The notes under the pieces: model-generated
What the model was told of the DNA's origin: nothing
The model's input: the letters and a program-made list of their open reading frames with translations, nothing else
Database searches by the model: none
Shown: in pieces, positions 8,699-17,388 of the stretch
Position numbering within the stretch: position 1 is the stretch's first letter
Layout of the letters: the number at the start of each line of letters is the position of its first letter
Program-made: the position numbers and the translations under genes
Assembly: GCA_003611805.1 (NCBI GenBank)
Contig: RAYM01000047.1
Location: 1 to 44,209 of the forward strand
Source of the DNA: a bacterium 1xD42-87
GTDB taxonomy: Bacteria; Bacillota; Clostridia; Lachnospirales; Lachnospiraceae
Direction of reading: 5' to 3'
DNA: 44,209 nt

Positions 8699-9547
8699 AT
8701 GAGAAAAGCGGCGGTGGTTGGTGCGTGGATTGCGCTGATACTTATACTGGGGCTTGCATACCGGGCAGCCGGAGGCAGATTTTTTCTTTCGGAAGAGAAT
8801 GGGGAGACGAAGGTGCGCATTTTGCGGACGAAGGAGGATGCTGACTGCATTATTATCGGAAACGGCGTGAAGGCAGTGATGATTGATGCCGGTGAAGCGC
8901 AGGACGGGGAGCGCATTCTGGAAGTTCTGCAGGAGACGGGGGTTGAAACGCTGGATGCGCTTATCCTGACGCATCCGGACTTGGACCATGTCGGCGGGGC
9001 GTCGGCTGTCCTGCAGGCAGTTGCTGTGGACAAGGTGATTGTGCCTTACTATAATGGAGAAAAAGAGGAACTGGATGCGGTAAAAAATTATTGCAAAAAG
9101 ACGGGGATTCAGGTATACTGTCCGAATCATGTATGGAAAATGAACGTGGGATATGTGAATCTGCTCATATATCCGCCACAGGAAAAACATTATAAAGAAA
9201 GTAACAATTATTCCCTTGCCGTGCTGGCGGAGCATGGGAGTGTCAGGATGTTTTTTGGCGGGGATGCGCTCAGGAAACGCAGCGAGGAACTTCTGCTTAT
9301 GAATCTGCCGGAGGTGAGTCTGTATAAAGTGCCTCACCATGGGAGGGCAAACAGCGCATCAGATGAGATGTTTGAAGCTTTGCAGCCGGTTTACGCTGTG
9401 GTTACATCGAAAACGGCTGATGAGGAGATTGTGCGCTGCGGCAGACAGTACGGCAGCAGGCTTCTCTTTTCCGGGGAAGCGGATGTAGTGTTTCAAAGCG
9501 ATGGGGAACATCTGATTTTGCAGGGCGGCGAAGCGGCGGCGCAGTGA
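8699..9547 (+). CDS. Membrane-anchored metallo-beta-lactamase-fold hydrolase (ComEC C-domain-like)
   Basis: The protein has 282 residues from ATG 8699, which has a GGAGGCAGGA ribosome site; a TTG at 8684 is a weaker alternative. One transmembrane helix (8-21) is followed by an MBL domain with THPDLDHVGG (91-100, the HxDxDH metal motif), GGDA and VPHHGRANSAS. The pattern is that of the hydrolase domain of ComEC/Rec2 DNA-uptake proteins and stand-alone relatives, which cleave phosphodiester or related bonds. With the anchor at the N-terminus the domain probably faces outward. Its role in a polysaccharide operon is unknown; trimming an anionic polymer, a lipid-linked intermediate or DNA are options. 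It starts 11 bases after the previous stop, so it is co-transcribed. Confidence 0.85.
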   Translation: MRKAAVVGAWIALILILGLAYRAAGGRFFLSEENGETKVRILRTKEDADCIIIGNGVKAVMIDAGEAQDGERILEVLQETGVETLDALILTHPDLDHVGGASAVLQAVAVDKVIVPYYNGEKEELDAVKNYCKKTGIQVYCPNHVWKMNVGYVNLLIYPPQEKHYKESNNYSLAVLAEHGSVRMFFGGDALRKRSEELLLMNLPEVSLYKVPHHGRANSASDEMFEALQPVYAVVTSKTADEEIVRCGRQYGSRLLFSGEADVVFQSDGEHLILQGGEAAAQ

Positions 9548-9568
9548 AGTAAAGGACAATGACGGATT

Positions 9569-10669
9569 ATGAAAAAAAAGATCATATGGGGTGTGGTCAT
9601 AGTGGCGGCACTTGCGGCTGTGGCTGGCGCATTGTGCTATGCGGACTATCGGAGGAAAGAAGACATGCGTTTTGTGCAGGCTTTGGGAAACGGTATTAAT
9701 ATTGGAAACAGCCTGGACGCTACCGGCGTGCGGGAGCATATACCCGAAGCTGCTGCGGCGGACTATGAGACATACTGGCATAATCCGCCGATCAGGCGGG
9801 AACTGTTCCGGGCAATAAAGGATGCCGGATTCCGAAGCGTGCGGATACCGGTGACTTGGGACGAGCATATGGATGAGGCGGGAAATATAGAGCAGGCATG
9901 GATGGACCGCGTGCAGGAGGTCGTTGACATGGCGATGGAGGAAGAGCTGTATGTGATTTTGGATACGCACCATGAAGCGTGGCTTGACCTGCAGCCGGAA
10001 CGGGAAAAGGAGATCAGCGAAAAGCTTTCCGGAGTCTGGGGGCAGATTGCACTGCGTTTCCGTGATTATGACGAGAGACTTCTGTTTGAGGGGATGAATG
10101 AACCGAGAATGCGGGATACGGAATACGAGTGGACGGCGGGGACGAAGGAACTGCAGGCGATGACTAACCGCCTGAACCAGGTATTTGTGGATACAGTGCG
10201 CGCGGCAGGTGGAGCAAACGAGGACAGGTATCTGCTGATCTGTCCCTATGCAAACCGCTATGAGGCGGAAGCGCTGGAGGCGCTCCAGTATATAAAGGGG
10301 CATATCATTGTGTCGGTCCACGCTTATATTCCGTATTCCTTCTGCGACGGGGAGAGGGAAAACCGAGACTTTGACGCGGAAGACCAGGAGGACACGGAAA
10401 AGATAGACACCATGTTTGACACGCTCAATAAGAACTATATAAAGAAAAATATTCCGGTGATTATTACGGAATTTGGCAGCGAAGATAAAGGCAACAGGGA
10501 GGAGCGTCTGGAATGGCTGCAGTATTATCTGGCTCGGGCAAAAGAGAGCGGTGTGACCTGCTTCTGGTGGGATGAGGGGGACGACCGGAAACTGATTGAC
10601 AGGGATACGCTTACATGGAAAGAGCAGGAGATGATGGAAATGCTCATCCGGGAAAATGAGCGGCAATAA
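9569..10669 (+). CDS. GH5 endoglucanase (cellulase), membrane anchored
   Basis: This 366-residue glycoside hydrolase family 5 protein has an N-terminal membrane anchor (5-23) with no good lipobox. Motifs are GNGINIGNSLD (40-50), SVRIPVTWDEH (90-100), LDTHHEAW (131-138), GMNEP with acid/base Glu178, HAY (251-253) and IITEFG with nucleophile Glu301. It would cut beta-1,4-glucan outside the cell. Cellulose operons usually carry such an enzyme (BcsZ; CcsZ in Clostridioides) to release or trim nascent chains. It is the last gene of the first operon; a new promoter follows within 35 bases. The identification is secure and the exact substrate is inferred from the synthase upstream. Confidence 0.93.
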   Translation: MKKKIIWGVVIVAALAAVAGALCYADYRRKEDMRFVQALGNGINIGNSLDATGVREHIPEAAAADYETYWHNPPIRRELFRAIKDAGFRSVRIPVTWDEHMDEAGNIEQAWMDRVQEVVDMAMEEELYVILDTHHEAWLDLQPEREKEISEKLSGVWGQIALRFRDYDERLLFEGMNEPRMRDTEYEWTAGTKELQAMTNRLNQVFVDTVRAAGGANEDRYLLICPYANRYEAEALEALQYIKGHIIVSVHAYIPYSFCDGERENRDFDAEDQEDTEKIDTMFDTLNKNYIKKNIPVIITEFGSEDKGNREERLEWLQYYLARAKESGVTCFWWDEGDDRKLIDRDTLTWKEQEMMEMLIRENERQ

Positions 10670-10702
10670 TGGATGGGCAGTCTTAAATTGAGAGGGGAAT
10701 GA

Positions 10703-10731
10703 TTGAAATCATGGCTGATTAGTGCTATACT
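10703..10731 (+). promoter_or_regulatory. Sigma-A-type promoter with extended -10
   Basis: TTGAAA (10703-10708) and TATACT (10726-10731) are separated by exactly 17 bp, with TG one base upstream of the -10 box (extended -10). Transcription would start near 10738 and serve the second triad and two-component genes. It lies in the only sizeable gap (about 120 bases) within the polysaccharide locus. Confidence 0.8.
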
Positions 10732-10793
10732 TGTTGAAGTTTAGTTAGAAACAGCGTTAGTTTTGTATGCAGGAGAGGAACCCGGACTGGACA

Positions 10794-11501
10794 ATGGGCG
10801 GAGAGCTATATTCCCGGAGAAAGGAAATTAAATATATTGTGCCGCTTGCCAAGGCTCTGGCGGTCAGGGAACAGCTGGACAGGCTGCTGCAGAGGGACGA
10901 GCATTGCGCGGATGGTCCGTATCTGGTGAGAAGCCTGTATTTTGATTCGGTTAATCAGATAGATTTTGCGGAAAAGCTTGCGGGTGTATCCGAACGTAAA
11001 AAGGTGCGTCTTCGGATTTATGGCGGGGATGCGTCTCTCTGCAAATTAGAAATTAAGCAAAAAACCGATGACCGGCAGCAGAAATTGAGCCTGATCGTAT
11101 CGGCGTCCGACGCGGCGGAGCTGTCACGCGGGAATGTAAAGGCGCTTCGGAAGTATTTTGAAAACTCCCGGACAAGTCTGGCGGCATACGGCATTATGGC
11201 ACAGGGGCTGTATCGTCCTGTCGTACAGATTGCGTACGACAGGCTGGCATACAAATATCCCATGTATGACACGCGTGTAACGCTGGATATGAATGTCAGG
11301 TCTTCCGAATCCAATATGGATATTTTTTCACAGGATGTTCAATATACGCCTATTTTAAGGGAAAACGTGGTTCTTGAGGTGAAATACAGCGGGAAACCGA
11401 TGGGTTTTTTGTCGGCGCTTTTATCACAGTTTCACCTGACGCAGGGCGCTTACAGCAAATATTGCGCAGGCCGTCCCGTCTATTATGATTTTGATTACTG
11501 A
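10794..11501 (+). CDS. VTC-domain (polyphosphate-polymerase-like) protein, copy 2
   Basis: This is a second VTC/CYTH-fold protein of 235 residues. ATG 10767 is also in frame but has no ribosome site; AGGAGAGG at 10771 favours ATG 10794, although with a long spacer. The motif set parallels copy 1: RRKEIKYIVP, LVRSLYFD, RKKVRLRIYGG, CKLEIKQKT, RVTLDMNVRSSESN, LEVKYSGKP and a C-terminal YSKYC. One difference is IAYDR where copy 1 has VEYDR, so a Glu of the tunnel may be missing. It is the first gene of the second transcription unit and leads another DUF4956-CotH pair. Polyphosphate synthesis or binding is inferred from fold. Confidence 0.85.
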   Translation: MGGELYSRRKEIKYIVPLAKALAVREQLDRLLQRDEHCADGPYLVRSLYFDSVNQIDFAEKLAGVSERKKVRLRIYGGDASLCKLEIKQKTDDRQQKLSLIVSASDAAELSRGNVKALRKYFENSRTSLAAYGIMAQGLYRPVVQIAYDRLAYKYPMYDTRVTLDMNVRSSESNMDIFSQDVQYTPILRENVVLEVKYSGKPMGFLSALLSQFHLTQGAYSKYCAGRPVYYDFDY

Positions 11502-11515
11502 GGAGCAGGTTTATT

Positions 11516-12190
11516 ATGTCAAAGGAAGAAGTTCTGGGGTATTTTTATACAAACAGCAATGAATACGGTGTGAAAACGACGCTGCTCATACTGCTGTGCG
11601 GTCTGGCGGTGGGTATGGTGATCTACCTGACTTATTATATTACCGCTGAAAAAGTTGCTTATAACAGTAAATTCAACTGGTCTCTGGTAATTATGCATCT
11701 GATTACCGTGGTGGTTATGCTGATGATCAGCAGTAATATAGCCGTGTCGCTTGGTATGGTGGGCGCGCTGTCTATCGTGCGTTTCCGAACGGCGGTAAAG
11801 GACAGCCGGGACACCATGTTTATTTTCTGGGCAATGGCGGAAGGGCTCTGTGTGAGTTCCCAGAACTGGCGGCTGACATTTACCACGGTGCTGTTTATTG
11901 CGGCGATTCTGATTATTTCCAGCAAGGCGCCGGGACTACGGAATAAATATTTGCTGGTCGTAAGAGGCGGAGGACAGGCGATTGACAGGAAACAGTTTGA
12001 GGAGAAGCTGAAGCCTTATGTTGTCAGTTTTCGGGTGAGGACAGTAAACAAGGACGCCGAATATGAGGAAATGATTTGTGAAATCGGAACAAAGGGCGAA
12101 ATTAATCTTGATGTATTGGATGCGCTTTTGACTGTTTCAGGCATTCAGTCTGTAAACTGGGTGGCGCAGTCAGGAGAGACGGTAGGATGA
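11516..12190 (+). CDS. DUF4956 membrane protein, copy 2
   Basis: This 224-residue paralogue of the protein at 3767 has the same layout: about four membrane helices, the signature SLGMVGALSIVRFRTAVKD followed by SRDTMFIFWA, and a C-terminal soluble domain. The start ATG 11516 has a GAGGAGCAGG ribosome site. The last four bases overlap the next gene (ATGA), which suggests translational coupling with CotH copy 2. Function is unassigned; the repeated pairing with VTC and CotH genes indicates a shared machine. Confidence 0.88.
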   Translation: MSKEEVLGYFYTNSNEYGVKTTLLILLCGLAVGMVIYLTYYITAEKVAYNSKFNWSLVIMHLITVVVMLMISSNIAVSLGMVGALSIVRFRTAVKDSRDTMFIFWAMAEGLCVSSQNWRLTFTTVLFIAAILIISSKAPGLRNKYLLVVRGGGQAIDRKQFEEKLKPYVVSFRVRTVNKDAEYEEMICEIGTKGEINLDVLDALLTVSGIQSVNWVAQSGETVG

Positions 12191-14130
12191 TGAGCCGAAA
12201 ATGTGCATTGTTATGTTTGCTGCTCATATGCGGGACTCTGTGTGTGCTTCTTTTGTGCGACAATTACTGCCCGGAGGAATTGCGCTTTTCCAGAGAGTCA
12301 GGATTTTATGAGGAGCCTTTTGAGCTGGAGCTGTCTGCTCCTTTCGGGGAAAAAATCTATTACACACTGGACGGCTCTGTGCCGGACGAAAATGCTTTTC
12401 TGTACACGACTCCCATTTTTATTGATGATGCGACTTCACAGCCAAATGTACATTCCATGAGGACTGACACATCGCCCATATTTTTATCGGAATCAAGCGA
12501 GTATAGATTGCCGGATTATCCTGTTGACAAATGTACGATTGTCAGAGCCGCAAGTCAGAATGCCGACGGAAATTTCGGCGAAGTGAAAACGGAAAGTTAT
12601 TTTGTGGGTTATGATGAGAAGGCGGGCTATCAGGATATGAATGTCATATCTATCGTGACAGCTCCTGAAAATCTTTTTGATTATGATACAGGAATTTATG
12701 TGCTCGGTCGTAAATATGACAGTATTCTTGATGAGGATGGGAAACCTCTGTGGGAAAACGCAAATTCCTACAACCACGGTTTCGAGTGGGAGCGCCCGGT
12801 GGATATCCAGATCTTTAACACGAACCGTGATGTGCTTTTGAAGCAGTCCTGTGGTGTGCGTATTCAAGGGGGCGGCAGCCGTACGTATCTGCCCAAAAGC
12901 CTGAATCTTTATGCAAGAGAAAACTATAGCAGGGCAACTCGGTTTTATGTGGACTTATTTGGAACTGAGTATATGGCGGACACGGTAACGCTCTCCATAG
13001 GCGGGCAGGATGCCTTTACCAAGTTTCGAGATATGTTGGTGTCCACATTGTCAAAGGACAGGGCTTTCTGCACGATGAACTTTGTGCCGTATACCATGTT
13101 TTTGGACGGTGAATACTGGGGTGTCTACTGGCTGACGGAAAGGTATAACAATACGTATCTCGACTATTACTATGGTGTTGATGCCGACAACATTATTATG
13201 GTGAAAAATAACAAATTGACCCGGGAGAGGGAGGAGGACTGGGCGGTTTATGGCAGCATGTTAAATTACCTGCAGAATACTGATTTTACAAAAGCGGAGA
13301 ATTACGAGTCCTTGGGCTATACGATTGACTTGCAGAGCTATATTGATTATTATGCCACGGAGATTTATATCGGCAGCTGCGTAGACTGGCCCGGTACAAA
13401 CGAGGCTTTCTGGAGAGCGCGAAAACTGACCAAAAATACAGGAAGGGGGGTAAATTACGAAGACGGCAGATGGCGCTGGATGCTGTTTGACGTCAATTCA
13501 GGTTCATTGCGGGAAAGAGTGGTGGAGGAAGACGTGCTGGCGATTACCATGGAGAGAAGCCCTGCGTTTCGCAATTTATGTCAGAGCGCCGCGTTTAAAA
13601 AGCAGTTTGTACTCACTTCTATGGACTTTGCCAATGAAACTTTTTCGGTGCAGAATACGGAGCAGGTGATCGAAGATTGGCTCGCTCTGATGCGAGAGCC
13701 GATGGAGGTACATCTGCGGCGGTTTTATGGGGAAGAAGGTCTGTATCGCTTCGATGAGGAAGTGGCAGATATCCGGGCGTTTATCAAGCGTAGAAGACCA
13801 TATGCCGCACAGCATCTGAAAGAGAATTTTGGGCTGGAAGGCTGCCTTGCGCCTGTTGAGATCGAAATGCCGGACATGGCTGCGGGGCAGATTACGCTGA
13901 ATACAATAACGCCTACCTTTGACGAGCAGGGGAAATGGAAGGGGGAATATTTTACGGATTATCCGGTTACCATTTCGGCAGCGGCAAATGAAGGATATCG
14001 TTTTGCAGGTTGGGAAATAAGCGCGGGGCAGGAGAAGGAAACGATCGCGGAGACATCGCTGGAATTGGAGATACCGGTAAACGGTCTGCATGTGAAAGCG
14101 GTGTTTGAGAGAGAGGGAAGCGGCAAATGA
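12187..14130 (+). CDS. CotH-family protein, copy 2, with chitobiase-type N-domain and surface-repeat C-domain
   Basis: This 647-residue exported protein starts at the ATGATG at 12187 with a signal/anchor (LLCLLLICGTLCVLLL). Residues of about 35-80 read like the chitobiase/beta-hexosaminidase C-terminal-type module found before CotH domains (FELELSAPFGEKIYYTLDGS). The CotH core shows GVRIQGGGSRTYLPKSLNLY, DGEYWGVYWLTERYN and RWRWMLFDVNSG. The last 70 residues resemble an InlB-B/Flg_new-type repeat (YPVTISAAANEGYRFAGWE). It has no C-terminal membrane helix, unlike copy 1. The added modules suggest binding to glycan or wall, with CotH acting on surface partners. Domain calls are from pattern recognition; the activity is inferred. 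Confidence 0.85.
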   Translation: MMSRKCALLCLLLICGTLCVLLLCDNYCPEELRFSRESGFYEEPFELELSAPFGEKIYYTLDGSVPDENAFLYTTPIFIDDATSQPNVHSMRTDTSPIFLSESSEYRLPDYPVDKCTIVRAASQNADGNFGEVKTESYFVGYDEKAGYQDMNVISIVTAPENLFDYDTGIYVLGRKYDSILDEDGKPLWENANSYNHGFEWERPVDIQIFNTNRDVLLKQSCGVRIQGGGSRTYLPKSLNLYARENYSRATRFYVDLFGTEYMADTVTLSIGGQDAFTKFRDMLVSTLSKDRAFCTMNFVPYTMFLDGEYWGVYWLTERYNNTYLDYYYGVDADNIIMVKNNKLTREREEDWAVYGSMLNYLQNTDFTKAENYESLGYTIDLQSYIDYYATEIYIGSCVDWPGTNEAFWRARKLTKNTGRGVNYEDGRWRWMLFDVNSGSLRERVVEEDVLAITMERSPAFRNLCQSAAFKKQFVLTSMDFANETFSVQNTEQVIEDWLALMREPMEVHLRRFYGEEGLYRFDEEVADIRAFIKRRRPYAAQHLKENFGLEGCLAPVEIEMPDMAAGQITLNTITPTFDEQGKWKGEYFTDYPVTISAAANEGYRFAGWEISAGQEKETIAETSLELEIPVNGLHVKAVFEREGSGK

Positions 14131-14157
14131 CTATGCCATGTAGGAGTGTGACAAAGG

Positions 14158-15264
14158 ATGCGTAGATACAGGGGTGCACTTGCGTCGGCGGCAGTGATCT
14201 GCTGTTTGCTGTTTATGGGACTTGTTGTGCAGGCGGCGCCGGCAAATACAGATGAGACTTCTGTGCTTGCGGAGTACGAGGATTACTATGACCGTTTCAT
14301 GTCGATCGAGAATCGGGGCGGGATCGCGGGTGGCGGTTTCAGGGTGGTGGAGGACCAGATTTTTCCGCTGGACCCTGATAACGAGGACAGCATTTTGATG
14401 GTGCCGGCTTTTGACGGAAAATATAACCGTCTGGCGTTGTTTATTGTGGATGTGGATGGGAGGATTCTTTATCGGACGGAACAGCTGGAGACGAATTACT
14501 GTGTCAGGGGGCGAATGAGACAGCCGGTGCAGTCCCTTGCGGCGGTTTCCTTTCAGGATCTGAACCGGGACGGCAGGATGGATATTATTTTGATTACCGC
14601 CTGTGTCAACGAGAGCGGCTCCTATGCGGGTGAAACCTATAAGGTCGGGGACGTGCTTTTTCAGAATCAGACGGGAAACGGTTTTTACAGGGATTATCGG
14701 ATTTCGGAAAAAATCAACCGTTTCGGAATGAATAAAAGTGCGGATTCCATAGCGGCTTTTGTCCGGGACGGAGATTCCACGGAGTTTCTGTACACGGCGA
14801 CCACGTTGCAGGAACTGTTGAGAAACCGTTTCCGTGTCATTTCGGAGCAATGTTATCTGCGGACTTTCGGCAAGCTGGGGAAACTGCAGGTGACGCCGGG
14901 AACATATCGGATTGCGGACTATGACATTTTTATGATTTATCTGGTGAACGAGCAGGGAGACATTGTCTCCGTGCTGCAGCCGATGGGAGAGTACGACAAT
15001 CTCTATGCGCTCAAGGGTGTCACCTGCCGGGATATTGACGGGGACGGGCTCAAAGACATTGTAATTCTTGCCAGATACAGCTATGAGGGTGAGGGCGGGG
15101 AGCTTCTCGTCGAGAGCGATTACCGGATCTATTATCAGAGAACCGGCGGGTTTGAGCCGGATACGGAAATCCGGGATACTTACCGCTGCAGCGACGAAGA
15201 CACGATGGAAATACTGGTAGAGAAAGCGCGGGCATATTGGGGGTGGCAGTCCACAAATGATTAA
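14158..15264 (+). CDS. Exported FG-GAP/VCBS-like protein ahead of a two-component system
   Basis: This 368-residue protein has a signal/anchor (LASAAVICCLLFMGLVVQAA) and at least two calcium-loop-like repeats, FQDLNRDGRMDIILI and CRDIDGDGLKDIVIL, as in FG-GAP or VCBS beta-propeller proteins. It ends eight bases inside the response regulator gene, so the two are translationally linked. It may be an extracellular sensor or ligand-binding partner for the kinase, or a structural matrix protein. No enzyme motif is seen. Confidence in the repeats is moderate and in the sensing role low. Confidence 0.75.
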   Translation: MRRYRGALASAAVICCLLFMGLVVQAAPANTDETSVLAEYEDYYDRFMSIENRGGIAGGGFRVVEDQIFPLDPDNEDSILMVPAFDGKYNRLALFIVDVDGRILYRTEQLETNYCVRGRMRQPVQSLAAVSFQDLNRDGRMDIILITACVNESGSYAGETYKVGDVLFQNQTGNGFYRDYRISEKINRFGMNKSADSIAAFVRDGDSTEFLYTATTLQELLRNRFRVISEQCYLRTFGKLGKLQVTPGTYRIADYDIFMIYLVNEQGDIVSVLQPMGEYDNLYALKGVTCRDIDGDGLKDIVILARYSYEGEGGELLVESDYRIYYQRTGGFEPDTEIRDTYRCSDEDTMEILVEKARAYWGWQSTND

Positions 15265-15916
15265 AATACTGATTGTAGATGATGAAAAACCGATCTGTGA
15301 TTTGATAGACTTAAATTTATCTTCCGCTGGTTACCACTGCACGTCGGTGCAGGATGGTCTGGAGGCGATTGACCTGATTGAAAAGGAAGAGTTTGAACTT
15401 GTCCTTCTGGATATTATGCTGCCGGGGGCGGACGGGTATGATGTGATGGAGTACATACGCCCGCTGGGAATCCCGGTGATTTTTATTACCGCCAAACATG
15501 AGGTGAAGCACCGGGTGAAGGGATTGAAGCTGGGCGCTGATGATTATCTCGTAAAACCCTTTGACGTGGTGGAACTGGTGGCGAGGGTGGAGGCAGTGCT
15601 GCGCCGTTATAACAAAACGGAACAGCATCTTACAGCGGGAGACGTGACGGTGGATCTGGACGCGCGCAGGGTGACCAAGGCGGGACGTCCCATAGAACTG
15701 ACGAACAAAGAGTTTGGGCTGCTGCTGCTTTTTATGAAGAATAAAAACGTCGCGCTGTTTCGGGAAACTCTATATGAAAAGGTGTGGGAAGGGGAATACT
15801 TTGCGGACAGCCGCACGCTTGACCTGCATGTACAGCGCCTGAGAAAGAAGCTGGGGTGGGAGCATAATCTGGTAGCGGTATACAAGGTAGGCTACCGCTT
15901 AGAGGTGCAGGAATGA
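15257..15916 (+). CDS. OmpR/PhoB-family response regulator
   Basis: This 219-residue response regulator has a receiver domain with acidic pocket (Asp8, Asp9), phospho-acceptor Asp52 in LLDIMLPGADGYD, Thr/Lys switch residues (FITAK; Lys100 in YLVKP) and a C-terminal winged-helix domain (PIELTNKEFGLLLLF; DSRTLDLHVQRLRKKL; VYKVGYRLE). The family binds tandem direct repeats spaced 10-11 bp. Such an array lies 2.3 kb downstream at 18250, ahead of the amidase/deacetylase gene, which is a plausible target. It overlaps the kinase gene by ATGA. Confidence 0.96.
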   Translation: MIKILIVDDEKPICDLIDLNLSSAGYHCTSVQDGLEAIDLIEKEEFELVLLDIMLPGADGYDVMEYIRPLGIPVIFITAKHEVKHRVKGLKLGADDYLVKPFDVVELVARVEAVLRRYNKTEQHLTAGDVTVDLDARRVTKAGRPIELTNKEFGLLLLFMKNKNVALFRETLYEKVWEGEYFADSRTLDLHVQRLRKKLGWEHNLVAVYKVGYRLEVQE

Positions 15917-17364
15917 AATTTTCAATCAAATTAGTGCTGTCTACCATGATCGTGCTGGCACTGGCGCTTGGATTCAGCGGATTTTACTTTGTAAATTATG
16001 TGTTTGAGACCTCTATGGACAGAGAAGTGGGTCAGGCGCTCGACGAGAGCAGTATCCTGAGTTTTGCCTTTGAGACGGCGGCTTTGAATGTGCCGCTCAA
16101 ATACAGCGTCCTGCCCGACAGTGTGGTGGAGGAGATCGCGTCCAAGCTGGAAATGGGAGGACAGGGCGGCGGGCGTCTTTTACGGATCGCGGATGAGGAG
16201 AAAAACATATTATATACAAGCGGTGGGTTTACTGCGGATGAGGGGCTGCTTCCGCAGACAGACCAGCATACCAAATCCTACCGTGTGATTCGCGCGCAGG
16301 ATGGTTTCTATGTGCACACCTGTGTATCCATCAATGCGCTGAATCGGATTCTTTATCTGGAAACCATGAAGGATGTGACGGGGGTTTTCACGGAACGCGC
16401 CATGGGGTTTTCGCTGTATCGGAAAGTGACTGTGGTCATACTGTTGATCGGAACGGTCATTATGCTTTTTATTGCCTCTCTGCTGACGAAGCCGATCCGC
16501 CTGTTGACCAGGGCAACCAAGGAAATGGCGGCGGGGGATTACACATACCGCGCCAGACAGATCAGCCGGGATGAGCTGGGGCAGCTCACCGGGGATTTCA
16601 ACAGGATGGCAAACGCGCTTGAGGAAAATATCTGCAAGCTGGAGGAGGAGCTTGAGGCGAGGGAAGAGTTCATGGGGGCCTTTGCCCACGAACTGAAAAC
16701 GCCTCTGACGGCGATTATCGGCTACGCGGATATGTTGCGCTCCCACAAGATGGATGAGGAAAAGAGTATCATGTCGGCAAACTACATCTACACGGAGGGA
16801 AAACGATTAGAGGCAATGTCATTCCGCCTGCTGGATATCATTGTGGCGAAACAGGATGAGGCGCAGCTGCAGGAAACGCCGGTGGGAGAATTGTTCGCCT
16901 ATCTGCGGGAAATGTTTGCGGAGAAAAGGGAGGCGGATATTCGTTTCGCTCACGAGGAAGCCGTGGTGCGGATGGAAGCGAATCTGATCAAGACCGTGCT
17001 GGTAAATCTGATTGACAATGCATGCAAGGCGTCGGAGACTGGCGGTGCGGGTGCGGATATGGCTGGCGTGACCGGGGCGGAGACTTCCGTTGGCAGGATG
17101 GGTGTGATTGAGGTGACAGGACAGATAGTCGATGGCGGTTATCGGATTGCGGTGAGGGATTACGGCATCGGCATACCGGAGGCGGAGCAGAGTAAGATCG
17201 TCAAGGCGTTTTACATGGTGGACAAGTCCCGGGCGAGAAGTAAGAACGGGGCGGGGCTCGGGCTTGCGCTCTGCGCGGAGATTTTAAAGATACATCACAG
17301 CGAGCTGCAGATAGAGAGTAAGGTTGGGGAAGGCTCCTGTTTCAGCTTCCTGCTTGCACTTTAG
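15913..17364 (+). CDS. HAMP-domain sensor histidine kinase
   Basis: This 483-residue membrane kinase has two helices (about 5-28 and 172-192) around an extracellular domain of about 140 residues, then HAMP (193-245), HisKA with His259 in AFAHELKTPLTAIIGYADML, and an HATPase domain: N-box VNLIDNA (364-370), G1 DYGIGIP (416-422) and G2 GAGLGLAL (446-453). Between the N and G1 boxes is a Gly/Ala-rich insert (about 377-397) longer than usual. It is encoded with its regulator by an ATGA overlap. The signal is unknown; flanking exported proteins at 14158 and 17389 suggest an envelope or matrix cue. Confidence 0.95.
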   Translation: MKFSIKLVLSTMIVLALALGFSGFYFVNYVFETSMDREVGQALDESSILSFAFETAALNVPLKYSVLPDSVVEEIASKLEMGGQGGGRLLRIADEEKNILYTSGGFTADEGLLPQTDQHTKSYRVIRAQDGFYVHTCVSINALNRILYLETMKDVTGVFTERAMGFSLYRKVTVVILLIGTVIMLFIASLLTKPIRLLTRATKEMAAGDYTYRARQISRDELGQLTGDFNRMANALEENICKLEEELEAREEFMGAFAHELKTPLTAIIGYADMLRSHKMDEEKSIMSANYIYTEGKRLEAMSFRLLDIIVAKQDEAQLQETPVGELFAYLREMFAEKREADIRFAHEEAVVRMEANLIKTVLVNLIDNACKASETGGAGADMAGVTGAETSVGRMGVIEVTGQIVDGGYRIAVRDYGIGIPEAEQSKIVKAFYMVDKSRARSKNGAGLGLALCAEILKIHHSELQIESKVGEGSCFSFLLAL

Positions 17365-17388
17365 AGGTGCAGGAATAGGGATGCACAC

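Noticed and set aside
9359..10666. Minus-strand open frame of 435 codons
   Set aside because: It lies opposite the MBL gene end and the GH5 gene, whose catalytic motifs are intact on the + strand.
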